DNA from: Hemicordylus capensis
Lineage: Eukaryota > Chordata > Lepidosauria > Squamata > Cordylidae
Direction of reading: 5' to 3'
Length of the DNA: 64,000 nt
Assembly (NCBI RefSeq): GCF_027244095.1
Contig: NC_069658.1
Location: 419,580,687 to 419,644,686, forward strand
The notes beneath the pieces were generated by a model. That model did no database searches. It saw nothing but the letters and a program-made list of their open reading frames with translations, and was not told the DNA's origin. Made by a program: the position numbers and the translations under genes. How positions within the stretch are numbered: the stretch's first letter is position 1; each line of letters starts with the position of its first letter. Below are positions 1 to 10,486 of the stretch, one piece after another.

Positions 1-179
1 GCCCACTAGAATGGCACTAAAATCACTCGAATTGATTTGAGCTTGAATTGGGGTTGTTTCAATTCAGACTTCAACCAGGCCCTTTATTTTAAGGGAGTTT
101 CATTTCAAGTTTGAATCATTTGAAATATCCTGATTCAAGCTCAAATCGATTTGCATTTGAATCAATTTGCCCATCTCTA
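1..179. mobile_element. Right end of a non-autonomous foldback DNA transposon
   Basis: AT-rich sequence built from short inverted words around TTTGAATC and GATTCAA, ending in ATTTGCCCATCTCTA. Its reverse complement, TAGAGATGGGCAAAT, looks like the TAGRGATG-type ends of other foldback elements in this window. The left half lies outside the window. It abuts the head of a tRNA-Ala SINE, so it probably inserted into that SINE. No coding capacity is seen. Confidence 0.5.
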
Positions 180-231
180 GTATCTGATGCAAACCAGGTG
201 TTCTACCACTGAGTTATGGTCCCATCCCCAA
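180..231 (-). mobile_element. tRNA-Ala-headed SINE, head fragment
   Basis: The reverse complement reads as a tRNA-Ala-like head: GGGATGGGACCATAACTCAG, then box-A-like GTGGTAGA. It matches the heads of the copies at 5.3, 6.8 and 11.4 kb. The body is missing, probably displaced leftward by the foldback element that ends at 179. Confidence 0.5.
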
Positions 232-779
232 ATTCTGTACTGTGTTCAGGTTATCATGATTGCACTAGTGAAAAGATATGCACAGTAACCCACAGAAGTG
301 CAAAACCAATAATTTTAGAGGCCTGGAAGTGTCAATGGTTGTGTTAGATTGGCAAAATGGTTGTGTTAGATTGACTCTCAAATATCTTTAGTTAGCCAGG
401 TAGCAGCCATTTTACATTTCTGCCCAGCATTTTCCTTAAACTTTTGGAAGGAACACCAAGAAACACCTAGTTTCTCTCTCTCTTCTCTTCTAATCTTTCA
501 GACCTTTGTCCCTGTAAAATGGTCATTAAATTCTGTTATTTCACCTTGACTAGGGAGGTGAGCTGGTCATCTGTAACATTCTGCCAAGTGGAAAGGAAAG
601 CATTATTTGTACTCCACTGATTCTTTGAGTGTGTAGATGTATGCTAAAGTCCTCATTACTGCTTGATGGAATGAGAGAACTGGCTTACCACATGGTTACA
701 TGCATATGGCAGAAATTTATTTGTTAAATCGTTATCTGTATTTATGCTACTTATTAATATTCACATTTGTATCCCTCAG
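232..779. other. No gene seen; single-copy-looking DNA
   Basis: No open frame of note and no recognised repeat. A 17-18 bp word (ATGGTTGTGTTAGATTG) is duplicated in tandem near 334-374. Confidence 0.5.
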
Positions 780-952
780 GTGGCACATTTCACTTCATCC
801 TCCCAGCAAGAATAGTGAGCAAGAATAGGCAGAAACAGAGACAGATAGTGACTAGTCCAAAACCATCCAGTGGGCTTCATGACAGAGTAGAGATTTGAAC
901 TTTGATTTCCCCATCCCAAATCCTGCAAACTAACCACTGTGCCACACTGGCT
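780..952 (-). mobile_element. Old tRNA-derived SINE
   Basis: The right end, read in reverse, is a tRNA-like head: AGCCAGTGTGGCACAGTGGT, followed by a diverged B-box region. The same head is clearer at 32.7-32.9 kb. Copies of this type end in a tail carrying an ACAACCCTGTGA-like word; here the tail is eroded. Confidence 0.55.
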
Positions 953-1302
953 GCTTATTGATTGTCCTTACTTTAAGCTAATTTCATTTGTGGGGGGGGG
1001 AACCCTAGTGTTAGACAAAGCCACAGTCAGTCTAAAAGTCAATCATCATGTCATTGTTGTCATTCATGAAACAGAAGAGCAAGCCATAAATCTAGAGTAT
1101 CAGCCATTTTCTTTTAATATGACATTAGGAGTAGAAACGTAAAAATCCACCATGTGTGACTAATATCTTAATGCCTCAGTGCAATAAAGACTTTGTTAAA
1201 ATGTACATGTTGGTTCATACATATAATCTCTCTTGCGTGGAAGGATAAATGTTAATCTGGTGTAGGCTTTAGGCAGGATCAATGCCATAAAAAGCTAAAA
1301 AT
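953..1302. other. No gene seen
   Basis: A short open stretch (939-1142) has no recognisable product, and one run of eight or more G lies near 991. I see nothing else. Confidence 0.4.
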
Positions 1303-1497
1303 CCCTTGCTAACTGAGCAAAGAGGCGCCTATTGAAAGTGGTGATCATCTCTATTTAGCAGGGGGAGGGGGAGAGGAACTGGCCCTCTCCGCACCCAGCA
1401 CAGCATCCCCCCAGTGGCTGTTGCTGGTGCCTGTCTTTTGTTTTGTTTTGAAGATTGTGAGCCCTTTGAGGACAGGGAGCCATTTTGAGGGATGTGT
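1303..1497 (+). mobile_element. L2-tailed SINE-like repeat
   Basis: It starts at CCCTTGCTAACTGAGCAAAG and runs through TTTAGCAGGGGGAG and GTGAGCCCTTTGAGGACAGG to GGAGCCATTTT. The better copy at 18.75-19.04 kb ends in AAACCGCCCTGAGCCATTTT, which is also the 3' tail of the L2 at 27.7 kb. Here the tail is cut off by the foldback element that follows. Confidence 0.7.
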
Positions 1498-1846
1498 ACT
1501 GCACAAACAGAGGTTTGTGCACTGGTTTGGTGCCAAACCAGTTCAATAAGGTCCTAACCAGTTTGGCAATGTAGGGAGGGGAGCAGCGATTGGGACCTTT
1601 TCAAGAGGGGAGAGCAGGTCCTTACCTGCTCTCCGCCACTGCATGGAGCTTCCAGCTGTGACGGTGCTGCCCCAAGAACCCACACATGGCACCGGCATGC
1701 ACATGGCACCTGCACATGTGCAGGTGCCATTTACACGGTTGGCATGGATGCCATGAGTGTGCCGACATTGTGTGCGGGTTCTTGGGAACAGCAACATTGC
1801 AGCTGCAGACAGCAGGTAAGGACCTGCTCTCCTCTCCTCAGTGGCA
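1489..1846. mobile_element. Foldback (palindromic) non-autonomous DNA element
   Basis: Two arms pair around a perfect 28-bp palindrome at 1703-1730. On both sides GGAGAGCAGGTCCTTACCTG-like words occur in opposite orientation (about 1608-1640 and 1812-1840). The left edge has a GGGATGTG-type end; the right end is lost. Short open frames inside it are by-products of the symmetry. Confidence 0.65.
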
Positions 1847-2256
1847 GTGGTGCACCTAGGCATTTTTGGAGCTGGGACCTACAGGGCTTTGGAGGGCCCT
1901 GCCCCCACCAGGATGGATTAACCAAAAACACCACACATATTACTGCTGCACTAGCACCACAAAGATGAGCACAGGCAAGAAGGTTGCATAGCTGATCAGA
2001 TTCTCCAAGTTGCTCAGTTGCTTGTGCTTTTGGTCCACCTGCACAAATGTTACACTAGTGCAACAAGTACTGTATTGTAGATAGCTCTGCAACATATGTG
2101 GATGGAGGAAGAGCGTTCACAGCCACAAGTTGCACACCCTGTTATGAAAATGCACCCCTTTGCACTAGCACACCACTAGTCTGGAACACAAACTTCTGAC
2201 TTATTGCCTGTAGCTAGCGCAACACATATGCACTAGAGCAGTGTTAGTCTGTGAGG
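1847..2256. other. Possible hAT-like end, otherwise no gene seen
   Basis: CAGTGGTGCACCTAGG near 1845-1861 resembles a hAT terminal inverted repeat, but I found no matching right end. The rest has several CACTAG words and no recognised feature. Confidence 0.25.
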
Positions 2257-2465
2257 CTGTTCATACGCACAGCAGAGACTGGGCTTGGCTGTCTTAGCCC
2301 AATCTTTGCTGCACATGTAAACCGCTGGGAACTGTGTGGCTCCCGGCAGTGGCGAAGCATGAACCCATTTAGGGAGCCCGCCACTTAGTCAGGGTTAAGG
2401 GCACAAGGGCGCCCTTAATCCAGGCTAACCGATTGTATGTATAGCTGGTAGTCGTTTGAATGGGT
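2257..2465. mobile_element. Degraded MITE-like sequence
   Basis: GGCTGTTCATACGCAC, then GCCCAATC, CTCCCGGCAGTGG and GGGCGCCCTTAATCCAGG. Similar words occur in the same order near 38.64-38.83 kb and 39.6-39.75 kb, so this is probably an old copy of a dispersed DNA element. Boundaries are unclear. Confidence 0.35.
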
Positions 2466-4394
2466 GATCTGCTACCCAGCAACAGCAGGGATCTAGTCTG
2501 TGTGGGAGATAAGCATTTTGAGGCTTCTTCTCCTCTGTTGGAGCTAGAACCCTAGCAGCATCAGCTCTCAGCTGCAATGTCTCATAGTGACCACTGGTGG
2601 GGATAAAAGTGCTGGACTCCTGCCCTCTTTGTTCTTCCAGCGTTAGTCTCTATTTTGTTTCTCCAGAGATGGCTGTTTGTTTTGGTCTCTCTTCAGCCAT
2701 GAACTACAGCTGAAATTAAGCTGCAGGCTTTTCCACATGTGTTTGTAACCCTTTCCTGAAATAAATCCTTGTAGTTCTTCAATACTAAAGAACTGTTTCA
2801 AGACCTCTTGCTTTGCTGCTTTGTCTCCAGACCCTAGCCCAAGAAGACACAAACACCAAGTGTTGGGTATAAAGGGCCACAACTTTATTTATCAATCAAT
2901 TAATTGAGTAGTGGACAAAAGAAGGCAAAATACTCCACCCCCACCCCCGACAGTGCGAGCTTAACAAGACCAGGTTTAGACACCACAGTCCTTCCCTGTG
3001 TCCTATGTGGTCGCCACACCCTGACTCCAGAAGGAAGCAGGTAAACAACCCGCTCCTATCCCTTCATAGTCAACCCCACAGGGGTCTCGACACTTCTAGG
3101 CCTTCACATCTCTTGGACGGTTGAGCTCTAGGATTTGTGAAGTCCTGAAGCTGGTTACATGGCCCACCAGCATCCCTGGGCCGCTCAAACCACAAGGGAG
3201 TGATAGACCAATGAACCTATTTAACTGTCCAAGAGTGCTCACCTTTATTAAATCCTACTTTTCCTGACAACCCAGTCTGCTCTGTCCCTCCCAGCTGTGA
3301 CCGAACTAACTAGCTAACATCTAGACAAGCAGAACAGAGTAGGCGAAACCCCCCCCCCCCCACAGCAGCCTATATGTTGGAAGCCAAAAATTCCTACTTG
3401 GCCCCTAAAAGGATGACCAGCACATGCCCGTTCACCACCTAGGGAGGGGGGGGGGAATCCCAGCACCAACTGAGAGTTTGGAGTGGGGAGCAGCAATAGC
3501 TGCAGTTCCAACCCTGCCCTCAAAGAGGCACTAGACCAATCAGTGGTCTTCCAGGGCTCGTGCCAGGGCGGGGCTGGGACAAACTACCCTCCCTGCAGCA
3601 CAAGGCCTTGGGAGGGGCATTCTCACCAAACAGGTTTTGCTTAGCTATTTGGGGACTGAACTGCCATTCTTCCTCTACACCCTTGCCCCTTTTGAGCCCT
3701 TTCTCCCAGTCATGAGAAACAGCTCTGTATGTCAGCCATGACTGCTTTTCCAGTTTATGACTTAGTACAAAATTGGGAATTGTTTCATATGCTTCAATCC
3801 TGTTTTTCATACTCCATGAAAGAATATCCATTGATGGTGTTCTTGTGCCTCCAATTTTCAATACTGACATTTTTAATCTGTACCAAAAGCGGGCGGGGGG
3901 GGGGGGAATACTACCAAACAATGTATGATGCGCTGGCACTATCTTCTAATGAAAGACCCTGTATCAATCTCTGTGTCATTCTTGTGGCAGGCACTCCCCT
4001 AGGTACTGTTTGAAAGGGAGGCTACGGCGCTCAGCATATTCTGTGCAAATGTACAAGGATATAACCATGTACATACAAAAAAAATCAGTTATGTAACAGC
4101 ATCTCTTCTGTGCACTGCTAATTAGCATAGGAATGGAAAAGCAGATAGTGGTTGAAAATTAATTACACTTGCATATCTATAGTGTTTAGAAGTAGTTAGT
4201 TAAAGGAATTAAATATTTATATCATTATGGATTCTCATTATGCGTCACACTGTGGTTGTCTTGCAGTCAGTTGTACCTTCCAGGCAGATTTGCAATTTAT
4301 ATTCTCTCATGCATTGATGATGCAGGATGAAGTGAGGGTACCTAAGGAAGACTGCTCATACTGCATTATATTATATCTTAGGTTTTCCAGTTTG
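2466..4394. other. No gene seen; long unannotated block
   Basis: Short open frames on both strands (longest 139 codons, minus, 3520-3939) show no family motif, and at this composition frames of that length are expected by chance. Homopolymer G/C runs occur near 3350, 3447 and 3896. No clear TE was recognised. Confidence 0.45.
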
Positions 4395-4585
4395 GATTCA
4401 TCTTGACTGAATTCACACAATCACAGCAATCCTGGTTAAAGAATTAACCAAGATCACTGAGGCCCGCGGAGCTGATTGTGAGAATCTAGAATTCCTGGAT
4501 AATCTTGGTCAAACTTCTGTGGTTAAAGAATCCTATTTAACCAGGATAGATAACCAGGATCTGATCTGTGTGTAGCCCCATCACC
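4395..4585. mobile_element. MITE-like element, low confidence
   Basis: It opens with ATTCACACAATCACAG and contains inverted words (CCTGGTTAAAGAATTAACC and GGTTAAAGAATCC...AACCAGG). The ATTCACACRAYCA opening is shared with elements at 20.46 and 34.87 kb. Confidence 0.35.
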
Positions 4586-4599
4586 TCCTGAGAAGCTTC

Positions 4600-4800
4600 A
4601 CCCACTTTATTGCAATTCTTTTTTATTCCACACTTCCTCAGGATGGTATACATGGCTCACTCCTCCATTTTATCCTCACAACAACCCTGTGAGCTAGGCC
4701 AGGACAGGAGACAGTGATTAGTCCAATCAGCTTTCCAGGTGATTGGGGATGTGACTCTAGGCCTTCCTAGTTTTAGTCTGATACTTTAGTCTGATACACA
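4600..4800 (-). mobile_element. Old tRNA-derived SINE
   Basis: It contains the tail word TCACAACAACCCTGTGAG near 4676-4693 and a degraded head to the right. It is the same family as 780-952 and 32675-32903. Confidence 0.55.
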
Positions 4801-5329
4801 TCCCTGGATATTTTAACACCCTTCAGAATTGTTAAATAATTGTTGGTGTGATCCTCTATGGGTTCGTTATGGAAGACAAATGAAGTCAACGTTTTTAAAA
4901 CAAAGAAATAAATTCTCATTGTAAAACATCTGGCCAGCAGAGACAACTGCAAGTCTCACTTCCAAGAAGTGTTTTTGAGGATTCTAACTGTGTAAGTTGG
5001 AAAGTAACCCAGGAAACTGGAAATGGCCTTGCTTAGGTAAATAACAACATGCAACCTTTCTTACAAGTATCTCCTATGTTTCTTTTGAAATCGCCTACCT
5101 GAGAATCCCATCTTAATCACTTGCATACATCAGAGATGCTTAAATTCCTGATGTAATTCTGCAGCTTTGCTCATGCACATTGGCTTGGTCACCACTTGCC
5201 TGGGCAAAAACACTGTAGCTGCCCAGTTCCCTCTCCCAGCACAGCCCATTGCACCCCTGGGGGGCTGAGACAGAGAGCTGGGGTATACTACAGATTGACA
5301 TATTAAGCAAGCAGCCTTATAATGAGTTA
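4801..5329. other. No gene seen
   Basis: No recognised repeat or open frame with a product; a minus-strand 81-codon frame at 5130-5375 runs into the SINE. Confidence 0.4.
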
Positions 5330-5547
5330 TAGGAACATGGGAAGCTGCCTTCTGCCAAGTCAGACCATTGCTCAATCTAGCTCAGTATTGTCTACACAGA
5401 CTGGCAGTGGGTCTCCATGGTTTCAAGCAGGAGTCTTTCCCAGCCCTACCTGGAGATGCTGCCGGGGATTGAACCAGGGATGGAAAAGCAGATGCTCTGC
5501 CACTGAGCTGTGACCACTGGATCATCTAGCTGAACTATGGCCCCTCC
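5330..5547 (-). mobile_element. tRNA-Ala-headed SINE
   Basis: In reverse it has a tRNA-Ala-like head, a GAACCCTGGCATCTCC-like T-arm region, then the shared body with CTGCCAGT..GTAGACAATACTGAGC and the end GGCAGCTTCCCATGTTCCTA. About 30 extra bases sit within the head region near 5508-5535. Confidence 0.8.
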
Positions 5548-6227
5548 CTAAATATGGCATATTTTATGTGGCATGGCATTGCAACTGGGGTGGGTGAACG
5601 AGTAGGATTTGGTCCCTCCCCCATACATGAGCAAATGTTCTTCATTTCATGTAACTGGATATCTGGCTCAAGCCTGTATCTTTAATTCTGTTTATGAACT
5701 GTCCCCACCCCCACCCTCCGCATGACATGTTTATCTGAGGAAAAAATCTAGCATTTATAGAGAGAAAGAAGTCAGGGCTCATCAAATTTTAAAACCACGT
5801 TTCCAGACGTTTCATGTTCGGATGCCTTTAAATTCCTTCAGTCATGTTAAATGAAGTCCTTTGAAGGTGGTTACCCCTTCCTCCTATGACAAAAAGCAAA
5901 ACCCTTTGAAGAGGCACCTGCAGCAAAGCGAAGTGCGTTCGAAGTGAGGACACCTGATGCAAACGCTTTGAAAGGAGCCCTCTCCCTCCGCAATATGCAG
6001 CATATGAGGGCAAAGCTCATTTCCCAGAGATGCCGTCCTTCACAGGAAAGGCTAATTTACTGATGAGATCTTGTTAAACAGACGAAGAGATCTCAGCTCT
6101 AAAAGTCAGGAAGAGTTTAGCCCCTTTCACGTTTTGATGGTGGCATCCTTTGCACAGGGAGTTATTAGCATAAAGCACTCACCCTGGTAGGGGAAACACC
6201 CCATCTATTAAAATGTGATATCTGAAG
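5548..6227. other. TE-free block; candidate conserved noncoding sequence
   Basis: From about 5750 to 6200 the sequence shows no repeat family, no low-complexity run and no long open frame. It has the even, TE-free texture often seen in vertebrate noncoding elements. This is inference only. Confidence 0.2.
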
Positions 6228-6795
6228 TAGGGGTGAGCAGATTCTCCCTGTTCCATTCCTCTTTTGTTCCATGGGTCAATTTCTCCCTAATTCTACTCCT
6301 CAGTTCTGGGCTAGAAGAATGTCTAAAATTAGTTCTATAATTGGAGCATGTACAGTTCATCACTCTGTTCAGTTCTTTTGGTTCATTTGTCTCTTCCTCC
6401 CACCAGTGGCAGGCATCGCTGAGGGCGGGGGGCGGGAGGCACTTTTAAGTGCAAATTAGTAGGTGCTTACCTGCCCTACCACTACACCCGAAAGCGCTTC
6501 CCAGCAGCAATGCGCCACTCAGCACCTGATGCGGTGGAGGATCAGTTTTGCCACTCAGCCGGCGGAGGCCATTTGTGTGGTCCACAAATGTCCTCCATAC
6601 ATGTGTGGAGGCCAGAGCTGAGTGGTGGAGTCAATCCTCTACTGTAGCGGGTTCTGGGTGGCATGCTGCTGCTGAGAAGAGCTTTCAAGTGCAGCGGAAT
6701 GGGAGGTAATCAACAACTAATTAACACTTAAAGATGCTTCCTGCCACTCCCCTGGGGGGAGGGGGCCTGTACCAGCCACCCCTGCCTCCCACTGT
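6228..6795. mobile_element. Foldback non-autonomous DNA element
   Basis: Two arms meet near 6580, where CCATTTGTGTGG faces TCCACAAATG. Outer words such as CCACTCAGC and GCTGAGTGG, or TGGCAGG and CCTGCCACT, pair symmetrically about that centre. The left end is TAGGGGTGAGCAG, of the TAGGGATG type. The right end is diverged. Confidence 0.6.
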
Positions 6796-6838
6796 ATGTG
6801 CACATTGATAAAATGCCGCAAAGCAGTCTTGATGGGAT
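6791..6838 (-). repeat. Inverted copy of the 7.1-7.3 kb tandem-repeat unit
   Basis: CATTGATAAAATGCCGCAAA and AGCAGTCTTGATGGGAT here are the reverse complement of words at 7228-7275. A SINE lies between the inverted copies. Confidence 0.6.
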
Positions 6839-7027
6839 AGGAACATAGGAAGCTGCCTTATACTAAGTCAGACCATTGAATATTGTCTACATTGACTGGC
6901 AGTGGTTCTCTAGGGTTTCAGGCAGGAGTCTTTCTCAGCCATATTTCGAGATGTCAGGGATAGAACCTGGGACCTTCTTCTGCATGCCAAGCAGTAGCTC
7001 TGCCACTGAGCTACAGCCCCACCCCCA
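6839..7027 (-). mobile_element. tRNA-Ala-headed SINE
   Basis: It opens with AGGAACATAGGAAGCTGCCT and ends with GCTCTGCCACTGAGCTACAG, the reverse of the tRNA head. A short part of the body (the GGTCCATCTAGCTCAG segment) is missing, so this is an internally deleted copy. It sits between inverted copies of a local repeat. Confidence 0.85.
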
Positions 7028-7285
7028 ATAATATGTATGATTGTATCAATATTCTTTCTGTGAGCACATGCACTCCAGTGCATTAGTTAAACACCACACA
7101 AAAGAATGTCAGTTCAGTCATATGCAGAGTCATATCAAGATTGCTTTTTTGCAGTGCTTTATCAATATGCACCTGTGCATCGGTAAAGCACAGCAAGAAA
7201 AGAATCTGGATGAAATCACACATACATCCCATCAAGACTGCTTTCCTGTTGTGTTTTATCAATGCACACATGGGTGGAGGGAGAC
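7028..7285 (+). repeat. Local tandem repeat, period about 97 bp
   Basis: Units begin near 7086 and 7183 with GTTAAACACC/GTAAAGCACAG, then AAAAGAATNT, then ATCAAGAYTGCTTT and TTTTATCAATGCAC. A partial unit precedes 7086. The two full units are about 75-80% alike by eye. Open frames here simply follow the repeat. Confidence 0.6.
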
Positions 7286-7680
7286 ATAAGGGAACTGATG
7301 GAACTAAAAGCTGCAGCAAACTGCATGCTGTATAAAATTCATAAACTAAAATCAGAGCAATGGAGGATTCCTAATGCATTGCTTCTACTTTAGAAACAAG
7401 AGCAGATAATTCAAAAACTCCAAAATCTAGAGAAAATTTTGATGTGGAGGATTTCAGATGTAAACTACTCCGGAAACCTTTTTTGTTGAAAAGTGGCATG
7501 TAAGTATTTGTTGTTGTTGTTGTTATGTAGATTGACTTGGATCCAGACAGTTGCTAGCTTGCACAGTAGAGGCCAATTGACACAGTCGCCTTGAAGCCTT
7601 GCTGGAAAATCAGCAATCCTACTGATTGAGGAGGAGGAGGTAAGGAAGCTAAATTTAGTCTGCTTGATGCAAGTAGCAGT
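7286..7680. other. No gene seen
   Basis: A short TTG run lies near 7508-7525; no repeat family was recognised. Confidence 0.4.
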
Positions 7681-7780
7681 TTTCTTCTTCTTCTTCTTCT
7701 TCTTCTTCTTCTTCTTCTTCTTCTTCTTCTTCTTCTTCTTCTTCTTCTTCTTCTTCTTCTTCTTCTTCTTCTTCTTCTTC
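7681..7780. repeat. (TTC)n microsatellite, about 100 bp
   Basis: A nearly pure TTC run (GAA on the other strand). Its purity suggests recent expansion. The lysine-rich minus-strand open frame across it is an artefact of the repeat. Confidence 0.95.
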
Positions 7781-8111
7781 CCTTTTAACAAAGAAGTTCT
7801 CAAATAAATACAAAACTTTATAGAAGCTTTTTCTTCCATTTTATGAATAACGGAACTACCTGGCACCACCCTCAAGTCTAGTGCCTTAGGAGATTGCCTG
7901 AGTCACCTGCCCCTAAATCCAGCCCGGAATATATGTGTATGTAGATGTAAGACCTTCGCCATTCCTCAGAAATGTTGCTAGTTTTGCTGAACTTCCTTTG
8001 AACTTCCCTCAACATCCCTACACTATATATTTTTGACTGGGCAGAACCCTTCAGATTGCACCACAAATTCCACTCTATGTGAAACTGGGGGGCAGCTCTA
8101 GATATGTTCCT
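7781..8111. other. No gene seen
   Basis: Nothing recognised. Confidence 0.4.
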
Positions 8112-8350
8112 GCCCAGGGGTGCAGCTAGGTAATTTTGTACCCTAGATTTAATAAGCTTATGAGGGTTATATAGCCCCCTGCAAAATAAGCATCCTCTCA
8201 TCATATATGCATTTCACCACAAACCCACAGGTCTGGGTTAGAGTGCATTTGGCGGAGGGGGGGCAACACAACCGCAGAGGACCCATACATCTTCTTGATC
8301 ATTCACTGCAAACCCACAGATCTGAGCCAGAGTGCATCCCCCCCCCAAAA
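8112..8350. mobile_element. hAT-like element, left end with internal direct repeat
   Basis: CAGGGGTGCAGCTAGG matches the CAGGGGCGTAGCTAGG style of hAT ends seen at 30571 and 59648. CAAACCCACAGGTCTGGG near 8220 recurs as CAAACCCACAGATCTGAG near 8310, an internal direct repeat of about 93 bp. No right terminal repeat was found. Confidence 0.45.
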
Positions 8351-9517
8351 AAAAAACTGAATCAGGTGGGCAGGGACATGACACTCCCTCTTTCTCCTCC
8401 TCTTTCCCCTAGCCCGATTCCACATAGTCCTCTTCCTCAACTGCATCAGGAGGCACAAAAGTCTGGCTCCTTCCTCCTCTGAATAGATATTTCAAGAAAA
8501 ATATCAGAACTCCTCTCTTTCAGTTCAGTACCTCCCCGTTCTCTTCCCCCTCCATTCTGTATTAAACTCCTAGCAAAATGCCAGTGAATGTTAAGATTCA
8601 TTTGGACCATACAAATGGGGAAGATATATATACTTGCGCCAATGTGAACACTGGCTCACTGTGTAAAATCCCTCCCATCAAATTCCTGTGATCTTATTTG
8701 TGATCTAATTATGTCTTGAAAGCAACTCTCAAACCTGAATCCACAAAAGGAGGGAAAACATCATACGACTCTCTTACACTGACGTTAACATTATATAGCA
8801 TTGAAATTATGGTGTCAGCTTACAAGATGGCACAGCCACTGACGCAGAGCTGCAAAACTGTTAATGAGAAAAAGAGTGGAAGCATGCCTAAAGGTGTCCT
8901 TCACATTAAAATCATGGCAACCTACCTCAGGGTGACCTGCTTTGCAACCAGACACTATTAGTGCAATGCAGAAAGATATATATGGTATCGTGCCTGTGTA
9001 ATAATCTGCTAGTTTCCGCTTGCTGAATAAGTTGTTTCAGGGGCAGCCATGGTCTGTCGGAATTAATACAATCACACACACACACATACCCTGGTAAAAG
9101 CTTGTGGTAATTGCCTGAAAACTGGATCATCATTCCCCAGAAAACGAAGGGTTGAAATCAGCTGTCTGAAAGCGTTCAGGCAGCCTAGTCTTAGAGCTGC
9201 TTCCAGGGCATGATTATGATTTGAGCCAGCACTCTATTTGCATGAAACTCTAGCCCTATTCAGATGTTTGAAATGGAACTGCTGCACATGGTTTCAGCAC
9301 TGAAAGAGGGTCCAGAAGTCCCGCCCCAGACCCAGCAAGCCACTCACAGCTAGTGCAGTGTTTGTCTAAAGAGGCAAAGGGCATAACATGATGGCAGGTG
9401 CTTCCATGATCAGTAGCCTAGGCAATCCAGGGTGCTCATCATGGAAGTGTCAATCATCAGAGTTAAAAGGCACAGTTTGCTTCTTCAAATGCCACAGGAA
9501 CTTTGAGCGGCTATGTT
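8351..9517. other. No gene seen
   Basis: An A-run lies near 8345-8358 and an AC run near 9070-9087. Nothing else was recognised. Confidence 0.4.
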
Positions 9518-9654
9518 GAGAAGAGATTGTGGTAGCAAGCATGAGTGACCTGTCCCCTTAGCTAAGCAGGGTCTGCCTTGCTTGCATATGAATGGGAGAC
9601 TAGAAGTGTGAGCACTGATACTGAGCTGGATAGACCAATGGTCCTATGTTCCTA
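9518..9654 (+). mobile_element. 5S-headed SINE, internally deleted
   Basis: TTGTGGTAGCAAGCATGA, then CTTAGCTAAGCAGGGTCTGC and GAATGGGAGACT, which resemble the internal promoter of 5S rRNA. After GTGAGCAC it jumps directly to the last 45 bases of the body (ACTGAGCTGGATAGACCAAT to ATGTTCCTA). About 160 bp present in the full copies are missing. Confidence 0.8.
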
Positions 9655-9885
9655 TGAGAGAATGAGTGATGTGCTGGGGCGGGACATCTGGACCCAGTAT
9701 CAACACTGAAACCAGGTGGAGTGGTTTCATTTCAAAGGTCTGAATAGGCCTTTTGTGTTTTTCAAAATGGCAACAGGCAGGAATAGGGGTGCCGTTTGGT
9801 ACAGACCTCGGAGTCCAAGTCTGTGTGCCCACTCTTCTAGAGAGACCCATGATTGTCCCCAAGGGAAAAGAGATCCCCCTTTGTA
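9655..9885. other. Unassigned sequence before a tandem repeat
   Basis: It contains GGTGCCGTTTGGTACAGACC and reads like an extension of the repeat array that follows, but I could not align it. Confidence 0.3.
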
Positions 9886-10450
9886 TTTCTGGAATGGCTT
9901 GGCATAGAGTTCTGAAATTTGGCACAGATGTAGGACAGGTTAGCAGGACTCTCCATCATGGTTTTGAAACAGATCAGTCAATATGTTGATTTTTTTGAAT
10001 GAAAAAAAAAATAAATTCAAAAAACTCCTATGTGTGGCTTGTTTTATGGCAGAAAATTACCAAAACTTCTGGAACTGAAGCTCCCCAGCTGGAGGAATCT
10101 GCCCTTCTCCTTTATTAAAAAAGGGTAAACATCACCACACTTTTCACCTTTTTAAAATATTTTTGGAGTGGCTTGGCCAAGAGTTCTGAAATTGGGCTAC
10201 GATAGGACAGGTTAGCAGGACTAACCTAAAAAAAAAAAAAAAATTAAAGAAGTCCTGTAAGTGGCTTGTTTCATAGTAGAAAATTACAAAAACTTCTGGA
10301 CCATCATTCCATTCCATGCGAAAGAATCTGCCCTTTGCCTTTGTTAAAAAGTGCAACATGCCCCCTCTTTGCCCAACCCTTTACATTTCCAGAATGGCTG
10401 GGCTTAGAGTTCTGAAATTGGGCATGCATGTATCCAAGATGGCAAGACTC
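9886..10450 (+). repeat. Tandem repeat, three units of about 225-275 bp
   Basis: Units start near 9886, 10160 and 10384 with TTTCTGGAATGGCTTGGC-like words. Each continues with GAGTTCTGAAATTKGGC, and the first two also have GGACAGGTTAGCAGGACT, GTGGCTTGTTTYATRGYAGA and AAACTTCTGGA. The third unit is cut short. Part of the unit recurs on the other strand inside the hAT element at about 31190-31260. Confidence 0.65.
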
Positions 10451-10453
10451 CGT

Positions 10454-10486
10454 GAAGCTCTTCTCATGATCCATGAGAAGAGCTTC
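10454..10486. repeat. Short perfect hairpin
   Basis: GAAGCTCTTCTCATG and CATGAGAAGAGCTTC form a 15-bp perfect stem with a 3-base loop. Confidence 0.85.

Noticed and set aside
180-231. tRNA-Ala-like gene
   Set aside because: Only the head of a SINE; the acceptor stem does not close and the same head recurs with SINE bodies elsewhere.
3520-3939. 139-codon minus-strand frame
   Set aside because: It crosses a proline/glycine-rich homopolymer region and has no recognisable domain.
7465-7875. Lysine-rich open frame on the minus strand
   Set aside because: It is the translation of the (TTC)n microsatellite; there is no protein family or start context.
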